From positions 310,001 through 374,000 of the forward strand of contig NZ_JAJGSX010000006.1 of the NCBI RefSeq assembly GCF_021245725.1: DNA of 64,000 bases, in the 5' to 3' direction. This stretch comes from Pseudonocardia sp. TRM90224. Its GTDB lineage: Bacteria > Actinomycetota > Actinomycetes > Mycobacteriales > Pseudonocardiaceae. Below are positions 58,441 to 64,000 of the stretch, piece after piece. The position numbers were made by a program, and so were the translations under genes. How positions within the stretch are numbered: the first letter of the stretch is position 1; each line of letters begins with the position of its first letter. The notes under the pieces were generated by a model. The model made no database searches. It saw nothing but the letters and a program-made list of their open reading frames with translations, and was not told the origin of the DNA.

Positions 58441-59346
58441 TTACGTTGCGGCGGGGACCGCGGGTGCCGGCCGGCGGGCACCGCGGACCGCGCCGGCGCT
58501 CGCGACGACGACGAGCGCGATGGCGAGGCATTCGAGCAGGCTCAGGCGCTGGCCGAGCAGCACGAACCCGACGACGGCCGCCAGGGCGGGGGACAGGCTC
58601 ATGAGGATCGCGAACGTCGCCGCGCGCAGGCGGCGCAGCGCCACGAGCTCGAACCCGTAGGGCACCATCGACGACATCAGCGCGACGGCGGCGCCGAGCC
58701 CGAGCACCGCGGGGGAGAGCAGTGCGGTGCCGGCGGTCGCGATCCCGAGAGGGGCGCTCAGGACGGTCGCGGCACCCATGGCGAGCGCGAGCCCGTCGAA
58801 CCGGTCGAAGCGGCCGCCGGTGCGTTGCGCGAGCAGGATGTACGCGCCCCAGAGCGCGCCCGCGGCCAGCGCGAAACCGCCGCCGACGATCGTGAGCCCG
58901 CCGAGGCCGTCCCAGCCGAGGAGGGCCACTCCGGCCAGCGCGACGGCGGGCCACACCCACCGGCCGGCGCCGCGGGCGGCGAGCACGGAGAGCGCGAGCG
59001 GGCCGAGCACCTCGACGGTGACGGCCGCGCCGAGCGGCATCCGTGCGATCGCCTCGTAGAAGAGCATGTTCATGCCGGCGAGGGTCGCGCCGAAGCCGAC
59101 GACAACCGCCCAGTCGGCGCGCGAGCGTCCGCGCAGCCGGGGCCGGCAGACCGCCAGCAGGACGACAGCGGACAGGCCCAGTCGCAGCATGACCGCGGCG
59201 GGCCCGCCGACGAGCGGGAGCAGGAACGTCGCGACGGCGGCGCCGGCGTGCAGGACGAGGTGTCCGGCGAGCACCAACGCCACCGGTCCGAGCTGACCGT
59301 CGGGGGTGGTCGGAACAGGAGCCGGGGAGACACGAAGTGCGGCCAC
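58441..59346 (-). CDS. EamA-family (DMT, RhtA-like) exporter
   Basis: 301 residues from GTG 59346. Ten hydrophobic segments in two EamA halves; landmarks are MLRLGLSAVVLLAV, MNMLFYEAIARMPLGAAVTVEVLGPL and VALRRLRAATFAILMSLSPALAAVVGFVLLGQRL. The block MNMxFYxAIxRxPLGxAVxxEFxGP is typical of the RhtA threonine/homoserine exporter group. It is divergent from a LysR regulator, its likely controller. Confidence 0.9.
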   Translation of the reverse strand: MAALRVSPAPVPTTPDGQLGPVALVLAGHLVLHAGAAVATFLLPLVGGPAAVMLRLGLSAVVLLAVCRPRLRGRSRADWAVVVGFGATLAGMNMLFYEAIARMPLGAAVTVEVLGPLALSVLAARGAGRWVWPAVALAGVALLGWDGLGGLTIVGGGFALAAGALWGAYILLAQRTGGRFDRFDGLALAMGAATVLSAPLGIATAGTALLSPAVLGLGAAVALMSSMVPYGFELVALRRLRAATFAILMSLSPALAAVVGFVLLGQRLSLLECLAIALVVVASAGAVRGARRPAPAVPAAT

Positions 59347-59415
59347 GACACCGACGCTATTTACCGCGGATCGGCTTCGGAAATGCCGATGTACCTGTGG
59401 TTATGCTTGCCCGAC
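59347..59415. promoter_or_regulatory. divergent promoter region of EamA and LysR genes
   Basis: 69 bp. On the plus strand TATGCT (59402-59407) lies eight bases before the LysR ATG, and neither gene has a ribosome site there, which fits leaderless mRNA. On the minus strand TAAATA (about 59364-59359) lies some 12 bases before the EamA GTG. LysR proteins usually bind such gaps at T-N11-A dyads; none was pinned down. Confidence 0.5.
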
Positions 59416-60267
59416 ATGACCATGGAGCTGCGCCATCTCCGGTGCTTCCTCGCGATCGCGGAGGAGGGCTCCATCACGCGTGCCGCCGCCCGCCTGCACA
59501 TCGGGCAGCCGGCGCTCTCGCGCACGCTGCGGCAGCTCGAACAGCACCTGGGACTGCGGCTGGTCGAGCGGTCGACGCACCACCTCGAGCTCACGACGGC
59601 CGGGGTCGCGTTCCGGGCCCGCGCGGCCGGTGCCGTGGCAGCCGTCGATGCCGCGCTGGACCCCGGCCGGCTCGGCAGGTGGCCGCTGCGGCTCGGGCAC
59701 GCGTGGTCGGCGCTCGGCAGGCGCACCCCCGACCTGCTGCGCCGCTGGCGGATGTCCCATCCCGACGTCCCGCTGGAGCTGATCCGCCTCGACAACCGCT
59801 CGGCCGGGCTGCTCACCGGCGACACCGACATCGCCGTGCTGCGCGGCGACATCGTGCTGCCAGGAGCCCGCGTCGAGTTCCTCACGACGGAGCCCCGGCT
59901 GGCGGCCGTCCCGGCCGGTAGCCCGCTCGCCGGGCGGCCCGCGGTGCGCCTCGCCGACCTTGCCGGGCACACGGTCGCGGTCAACCGCGAGTCGGGCTCG
60001 ACGACACCCGAGCTGTGGCCGCCCGAGATCCGGCCCGCGACGCTCGAGGTCACGGGTACCGACGACTGGCTCGTCGCCGTCGCCGACGGGCGGGCCGTCG
60101 GCGTGACGGCGGCCGCGACGGCGGAGCTGCACCGGTTCCCCGGCGTCGTGTTCGTCCCGATCACCGATGTGCCGGACATCCCGGTGATGCTCGCGTGGTT
60201 CGAGCCGCCCGCGCATCCCGCGGTGCCCGACCTGGTCCGCCTCGCGCGCGACGTGATGCGCGACTGA
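59416..60267 (+). CDS. LysR-family transcription regulator
   Basis: 283 residues from ATG 59416. The helix-turn-helix region reads LRHLRCFLAIAEEGSITRAAARLHIGQPALSRTLRQLEQHLGLRLVERS. The substrate-binding part starts near residue 95 (LRLGHAWSALGRRTPDLLRRW), with a first-half motif LTGDTDIAVLRGDI. It probably controls the divergent EamA exporter in response to a metabolite. It is slightly shorter than typical LysR proteins (about 300). Confidence 0.92.
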   Translation: MTMELRHLRCFLAIAEEGSITRAAARLHIGQPALSRTLRQLEQHLGLRLVERSTHHLELTTAGVAFRARAAGAVAAVDAALDPGRLGRWPLRLGHAWSALGRRTPDLLRRWRMSHPDVPLELIRLDNRSAGLLTGDTDIAVLRGDIVLPGARVEFLTTEPRLAAVPAGSPLAGRPAVRLADLAGHTVAVNRESGSTTPELWPPEIRPATLEVTGTDDWLVAVADGRAVGVTAAATAELHRFPGVVFVPITDVPDIPVMLAWFEPPAHPAVPDLVRLARDVMRD

Positions 60268-60272
60268 GCTGG

Positions 60273-60635
60273 TCAGTGGCCGTGCCCGTGGCCGTGGCCG
60301 TGCCCGTGCCCGTGGTTGTGGTCGTGGCCGGCGGGCCTGGTGGCGAACGCCGCCGCCCGCTCCTCGACCTCGGGCCCGCGGACCTGGCCCGTGACGGCGA
60401 GCACGTCCTCCAGCGCGGCGAGCCAGCACTCGTAGTAGCCGCGGCCCTGGGGCTCCCCGGCGCGGAGGTGCGTGATCAGCGCCGACTGGAACGTCTCCCA
60501 CGCGAACGCGCCCGCGTCGTGCAGCGCGACCGCCATCCCGAACGCGCGTCCCTCCCACGGCTCGGCGAAGACCAGCTCGCCGTTGGAGCGGGGCGGAGCG
60601 GCAGGGCCGTCGACGGGCAGCGGGGCCGGCACCAC
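60273..60635 (-). CDS. nitrile-hydratase-activator-like protein with a His-Gly tail
   Basis: 120 residues from GTG or ATG near 60635. The core reads ELVFAEPWEGRAFGMAVALH, then GAFAWETFQSALITHL and YYECWLAALEDVLAVTG, the pattern of the nitrile hydratase/thiocyanate hydrolase accessory protein (metal-loading activator). The C-terminus is a His-Gly repeat of about 17 residues (HDHNHGHGHGHGHGHGHGH-like), a metal-binding tail not expected in normal activators. No nitrile hydratase alpha or beta subunit gene is in the window, so it is an orphan or a metallochaperone. It is convergent with the LysR gene, 5 bp apart. Confidence 0.8.
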   Translation of the reverse strand: MVPAPLPVDGPAAPPRSNGELVFAEPWEGRAFGMAVALHDAGAFAWETFQSALITHLRAGEPQGRGYYECWLAALEDVLAVTGQVRGPEVEERAAAFATRPAGHDHNHGHGHGHGHGHGH

Positions 60636-60666
60636 CCGAGCCTATCTCGCACCGGAGGGGCAGAAC

Positions 60667-60996
60667 GTGCAGTATCGGTGGATGATCGTGCGACTCGATG
60701 AGGACGGGGCCGTCGTCCTCGACGCCGACGACTGCGGGCGGCTGCACCTGGAGACCGACCTCGACGAGCACGGGCTGCACACGGCGCTGAAGATCACCGC
60801 GACCGGTGCTGCGATCGACGGCGACACCGCCTGGCTCGACCTCGGCGTCCTGCGCACCAGGGCCCGGTTGGTGGCCACGGAACCCGACTGGGACCAGCGG
60901 TGGGCGGCAATGGTCGACCATGCCGAGGCGAAGGGTTGGCTGTCGGACGACGGGCACGCCGTGCAGGTGCACGTCGAGCGGGCCGGGGCTCCGTGA
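60667..60996 (+). CDS. hypothetical protein
   Basis: 109 residues from GTG 60667, with GGAGGGG upstream; ATG 60682 is an alternative. The chain opens with RWMIVRLDEDGAVVLDADDC and continues RLHLETDLDEHGLHTALKIT, LDLGVLRTRARLVATEPDWD and AMVDHAEAKGWLSDDGHAVQ. Alternating strands and one helix suggest a small alpha-beta fold. No family was recognised. It overlaps the SRPBCC gene by four bases (GTGA), so both are made together. Confidence 0.75.
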   Translation: MQYRWMIVRLDEDGAVVLDADDCGRLHLETDLDEHGLHTALKITATGAAIDGDTAWLDLGVLRTRARLVATEPDWDQRWAAMVDHAEAKGWLSDDGHAVQVHVERAGAP

Positions 60997-61505
60997 AGAT
61001 CGCCGATGGACCGACGGCCGAGGGGGTCGTGCACGTCGCGGCGGCGCCCGAGCGGGTGTGGTCGGTGGTGAGCGACATCCACGTCGTCGCGTCGATCAGC
61101 CGCGAGATCCAGGAGGTCAGCTGGCTCGACGGCGCCGAGGAGGCGGCGTGCGGGCACCGGTTCCGCGGCCGCAACTCCCACCCGGAGGCCGGGGAGTGGA
61201 CGACGACCTCGACCGTGGTCGAGTGTGACCCGCCGCGGGTGCTCGCGTGGGCCGTCGAGGACCCGGCCAGCCCGTCGGCGGTGTGGCGGTTCGAGCTGAC
61301 CTCCGTCGATGGAGGCACCGAGCTGCGCCAGCACGTGCGGCTGGGCACCGGCCCGTCGATGTTCACCCCCATCATCGAGGAGATGCCGGAGATGGAGGAG
61401 GAGATCGTCGACGGCCGGATGGACGAGTTCCGCGAGTCGATCGCCATCACCCTCGCGGCCCTCAAGGACCTCGCCGAAACGGACGCCTCGCCGCGCGGGA
61501 AGTGA
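60993..61505 (+). CDS. SRPBCC (START-like) protein
   Basis: 170 residues from GTG 60993. It has the family blocks VVHVAAAPERVWSVVSDIHV, ISREIQEVSWLDGAEEAACG, GEWTTTSTVVECDPPRVLAW and ELTSVDGGTELRQHVRLG. The C-terminus EEIVDGRMDEFRESIAITLAALKDLA is a long helix closing the cavity. It likely binds a hydrophobic small molecule. It ends just at the second tandem-repeat array. Confidence 0.87.
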   Translation: MKIADGPTAEGVVHVAAAPERVWSVVSDIHVVASISREIQEVSWLDGAEEAACGHRFRGRNSHPEAGEWTTTSTVVECDPPRVLAWAVEDPASPSAVWRFELTSVDGGTELRQHVRLGTGPSMFTPIIEEMPEMEEEIVDGRMDEFRESIAITLAALKDLAETDASPRGK

Positions 61506-61607
61506 CGACTCACCGCTCCGAAAGTGGCGACTCACCGTGCTGAAAGTGGCGACTCACCGTGCTGAAAGTGGCGACTCACCGTGCTGAAAGTGGCGACTCA
61601 CCGCTCT
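61504..61607. repeat. 22-bp tandem repeat array, second locus
   Basis: A partial first unit followed by four 22-bp units of GAAAGTGGCGACTCACCGTG plus CT (61520-61607, the last with CCGCTCT). The core GTGGCGACTCACCGTGC matches the 44341-44494 units (GTGTCGACTCACCGTGC) apart from T/G. It lies at the convergent junction of the SRPBCC and P450 genes, the same setting as the first array. Confidence 0.93.
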
Positions 61608-61619
61608 GGAACGCGCGGC

Positions 61620-62813
61620 TCACCAGGTGAGGGGGAGGGCTTGGGGGCCCCTGACCAGGCCGCCCGTGCGCCACTGGACGTCTTGGGGCTCGACGGCCAG
61701 GCGCAGGTCGGGGAACTCGCGCAGCAGCCCGCCGATCGCCTCCTGCAGCTCCATCCTGGCCAGCTGGGCGCCCAGGCAGTGGTGCACGCCGTGGCCGAAC
61801 GCGACGTGCGGGACGGGCATCGTGCGGTCGAGCTGGAGTTGCTCCGGGTCGGGGAAGGCGGCGGGGTCGCGGTTGGCGGTCTGCGTCGCGACGTAGACGG
61901 TGTCGCCGGCCCGGATGGTGACCCCGGAGAGTTCGACGTCCTCCGTCGCGATCCGCGGGAAGCCGGCCGAGGCGCCGAGCGGGGTGAAGCGCAGCAGCTC
62001 CTCGATCCCTTGCGCCACGGCGGCCTCGTCGCCCCGCAGCGCGGCGCCGCGGTCGGGGCGGGTGAGCAGGAGAAAGGTCATGTTGCCGATCTGGTTCATC
62101 GTCGTCTCGTGCCCGGCGACGAGGATGACGAAGGCCAAGGAGATCATCTCCGCCTCGGAGAGCTTGTCGCCGTCGTCCCGCGCGACGACGAGCGCCCCGA
62201 GCAGGTCGTCGGTCGGCTGCTCGCGGCGTTGCGCCACCAGCCCCGACATGTAGGTGTACATCGCGCCCATCGACTGCGCGCGCTGCTCGGGGGTCTGGGA
62301 CGTCATCGACAGCGCCGCGTCGGCGCCGGCCCGGAAGATCGGGCGGTCGGCGACGGGCACGCCGAGCAGCTCGCAGATGATCGTCACGGGCAGCGGGACC
62401 GACAGGTGCCCCACCAGGTCGGCGCCCGGCCCTTCGGCACGCATGCCGGCCAGCATCTCCGCAGTGAGCCGGCGCGCCCGCGGGCGCAGCTCGGCGACCC
62501 TGCGCGCGGTGAACGCCTTCGCGACGAGCTTGCGCAGGCGGGTGTGGTCGGGCGGGTCCATGTCGAGGATCGTCGGGACCTGCTCGGCGATCTCGGGACG
62601 GACCCGCGGCACGTCCTTGCCGAACAGCTCGGCCCTGCTGAACCGCGGGTCGGACAGCACTGTGCGGACGTCGCCGTACCGCACGGCGAGCCACGCCTCG
62701 CCGCCGAAGGGGAGCTGCACCCGCGAGACCGGCTCCTCGTCGAGCAGCGTCCGGAAGGTCGGGTCGAGGTCCATCGCCCGCGCGACGGAGAAGGGATAGC
62801 TACGCGTCGCCAC
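61620..62813 (-). CDS. cytochrome P450 (CYP105/107-like)
   Basis: 397 residues from GTG 62813. The heme ligand is Cys346 in FGHGVHHCLGAQ; the oxygen-activating I-helix is LVAGHETTMN; the K-helix ExxR is EELLRF (Glu272, Arg275). The soluble bacterial length and motifs match the CYP105/107-type enzymes of actinomycetes, which hydroxylate steroids, terpenoids or drugs. It is downstream of a TetR gene with a perfect operator in the 41-bp gap. No ferredoxin gene is adjacent. Confidence 0.94.
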   Translation of the reverse strand: MATRSYPFSVARAMDLDPTFRTLLDEEPVSRVQLPFGGEAWLAVRYGDVRTVLSDPRFSRAELFGKDVPRVRPEIAEQVPTILDMDPPDHTRLRKLVAKAFTARRVAELRPRARRLTAEMLAGMRAEGPGADLVGHLSVPLPVTIICELLGVPVADRPIFRAGADAALSMTSQTPEQRAQSMGAMYTYMSGLVAQRREQPTDDLLGALVVARDDGDKLSEAEMISLAFVILVAGHETTMNQIGNMTFLLLTRPDRGAALRGDEAAVAQGIEELLRFTPLGASAGFPRIATEDVELSGVTIRAGDTVYVATQTANRDPAAFPDPEQLQLDRTMPVPHVAFGHGVHHCLGAQLARMELQEAIGGLLREFPDLRLAVEPQDVQWRTGGLVRGPQALPLTW

Positions 62814-62828
62814 AACAAGCCCCCGATG

Positions 62829-62848
62829 CCGTAAGCAAGTGCTTACGG
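62829..62848. promoter_or_regulatory. CCGTAAGCA-AG-TGCTTACGG operator before the P450 gene
   Basis: A perfect 9-bp dyad with a 2-bp centre (62829-62837 and 62840-62848), 16 bp upstream of the P450 start and 6 bp after the TetR stop. The symmetry and position fit a TetR-dimer site that represses the P450 gene. A terminator is unlikely because the element precedes a start codon and has no T-run. Confidence 0.75.
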
Positions 62849-62854
62849 CCGAAG

Positions 62855-63439
62855 CTAGGAGCGCCCGGAGGAGCTGTCAAGCAACGCCGTCGACGCCCGC
62901 CGGAGGTGCCCGGACGCGGCCTCGGCGGTCAGCATCGTGCCCACTCCGGGGATCGAGCGCATCACCGTGATGCCGAGCAGGAACGCCAGCAGCAGCTCGG
63001 CGCGAGCCACGGCGTCGTCGTGGTCGTCGGTGTCGACGAGCGAGGCGAACGCCGAGGTGTAGGCGGCTCCCAGCTCGGCACGCAGGTCGGCGCCGACCCC
63101 GGAGCTGCCGGCTCCGCGCAGCACGGCGAGGAAGGGTTCGGCCGACTTCACCGGCTCGAACATCGCCGCGATCGTCCGTTCGAGCAGCTCCTCGGGCGGC
63201 CCCGCGTTCAGCAGCTCCATCATTTCACCGCGGACGGCCTCGCTGAACAGCCCTTCCTTGTTGCCGAAGTAGCGGAAGAGCAGCGCCTGGTTGACCCCCG
63301 CCCGGTCGGCGACCGCGCGCACCGTCGTCCGGTCGTACCCCTCCGCCGCGAACAGCTCCTGCGCAGCGGTGAGCAACGCGCGACGGGTCGCGGCGGAATC
63401 CCGCGTCCTTACCGGTTCGTCCGTTCCCGCCGATGACAT
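62855..63439 (-). CDS. TetR-family repressor
   Basis: 194 residues from ATG 63439. The helix-turn-helix reads RRALLTAAQELFAAEGYDRT, then VRAVADRAGVNQALLFRYFGNKEGLFSEAV. The C-terminal domain has LLAFLLGITVMRSIPGVGTM. It lies immediately upstream of the P450 gene on the same strand and probably represses it through the 62829-62848 palindrome, so the two may form an inducible unit. Confidence 0.9.
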   Translation of the reverse strand: MSSAGTDEPVRTRDSAATRRALLTAAQELFAAEGYDRTTVRAVADRAGVNQALLFRYFGNKEGLFSEAVRGEMMELLNAGPPEELLERTIAAMFEPVKSAEPFLAVLRGAGSSGVGADLRAELGAAYTSAFASLVDTDDHDDAVARAELLLAFLLGITVMRSIPGVGTMLTAEAASGHLRRASTALLDSSSGRS

Positions 63440-63504
63440 GCGGGGATGAGACCACACCCGGGGCGTTTGTGTGTGACCCCCACGCGACCGGGTAACTCCT
63501 CCAC

Positions 63505-63938
63505 ATGCCGCAACGCGACGAGGAGCACCAGCCGCAGTCCGCCGAACTCGGCGCTGCGGTGCAGCTGGACACGCCGAGACGCTCGACGACCCGCCCGGCG
63601 ACCCCCTCGACGCCGGGTACGTGCCGCCGGACCGGCCTTACGTGCTCGACGACGACGGGGTGAGCTCGGCCGCGATGGGGCGCACCGAGAACCCGGAGGA
63701 GCGGCTGCACCGCGAGGAACCGGAGGAGGACGCAATGACCGATCCGAACCGCTCAGGACGGCTGAGCGACACCGGTGCGGACGTCGGCATCGACGGCGGT
63801 GCCGCCAGCGCCGAGGAAGCCGCCATGCACACCGTGCGCGGGAACACCGCCGAGGACATCGACCGCTCGCCCGAGACGGACGGCGCCGCCGCGCCGGCGT
63901 CGGGACGTGACGATGTCGGCCCACAGATGGGCCGTTAG
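63505..63938 (+). pseudogene. DUF5709 family protein with a one-base frameshift
   Basis: From ATG 63505 the frame reads MPQRDEEHQPQSAELGAAVQLD and is then lost. One base later the sensible frame is AETLDDPPGDPLDAGYVPPD, RPYVLDDDGVSSAAMGRTEN and on to DVGIDGGAASAEEAAMHTV. A one-base deletion near 63573 explains both parts. The acidic, Gly-rich blocks (ETLDD..LDAGYxPPDRP; DVGIDGxxASAEEAAxH) are those of DUF5709. The cause may be a real lesion or a base-call error. The function of the family is unknown. Confidence 0.7.
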
Positions 63939-63955
63939 CGGGGAGAATGGGCCAG

Positions 63956-64000
63956 GTGAAGCGTCCGAACCCGCTGCGGTGGCTGTGGTACGCGATGGGC
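63956..64000 (+). CDS. start of a DUF5313-like gene, cut by the right edge
   Basis: Only the first 15 codons are in the window: GTG 63956 gives VKRPNPLRWLWYAMG (ATG 63947 would add three residues). The pattern KRPNPLRWLWYAMG resembles the N-terminus of the DUF5313 membrane family in Actinobacteria (RPxxLxWxxYAxG). GGGGAG lies upstream. Too little is visible for more. Confidence 0.5.
   Translation, partial: MKRPNPLRWLWYAMG

Overview
ORGANISM. The window is very GC-rich, with GTG and TTG starts, strong third-codon GC and long shadow reading frames on both strands. The type II fatty-acid cluster with a PucR-type activator, a BldC homologue, homodimeric AceE, AhpE, DUF3145, DUF3052, SigJ-like sigma factors and MenC point to an actinobacterial chromosome. 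A Pseudonocardiaceae member (Pseudonocardia-like) is the best guess, made from gene content and not from any search. LAYOUT. 1-6.3 kb: ArsR-like regulator (cut by the window edge), MFS exporter, methyltransferase, bldC, metallo-beta-lactamase hydrolase, beta-helix protein, DUF3145. 6.4-11.3 kb (minus): fabF-acpP-fabH-fabD with the regulator fasR upstream. 11.4-16.7 kb: pirin, cspA, aceE, DUF3052, ahpE, tRNA-Val(TAC). 16.7-22.0 kb: an accessory, partly decayed stretch that begins with a copied tRNA-Val 3' half bracketing a putative toxin-antitoxin pair. It also holds a four-domain cold-shock protein, a broken AbiEii-type pair, a frameshifted secreted protein and a truncated second copy of the toxin. 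22-44 kb: metabolic and regulatory genes in small divergent units (MFS/TetR/SRPBCC-hydrolase, NTF2/TetR, CynX-like/XRE, peptidase-kinase-response regulator, M20 lipoprotein, SigJ/AhpD-like, menC-phosphoesterase, TetR/SDR, hydrolase-LuxR fusion). 44-54 kb: DUF5107 protein, L,D-transpeptidase, SDR, then a copper and sulfur group (CopD/CtaG fusion, CopA-type ATPase, YeeE/YedE transporter) and a STAS protein. 54-64 kb: kduI-kduD, an argS, EamA/LysR, an orphan nitrile-hydratase-activator-like protein with a His-Gly tail, SRPBCC, a TetR-P450 pair, a frameshifted DUF5709 gene and the start of a DUF5313-like gene. HOW IT WORKS TOGETHER. AceE makes acetyl-CoA, which feeds the FabD/FabH/AcpP/FabF elongation module, apparently under FasR. 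Many small units show a regulator next to its likely target with visible palindromic operators. MOST STRIKING SIGNAL. Gene ends, mostly where two genes converge, carry members of four families of near-perfect inverted or tandem repeats: an AAAGCCACTTTC family, a GTCGACAACGACGTT family, a CTTCCCCACCGTTTTGCC family and a 22-bp GGTGTCGACTCACCG tandem family. In three places they also supply the stop codon and last residues of the neighbouring protein. All product names come from reading the translated sequences by eye; no database search was run.
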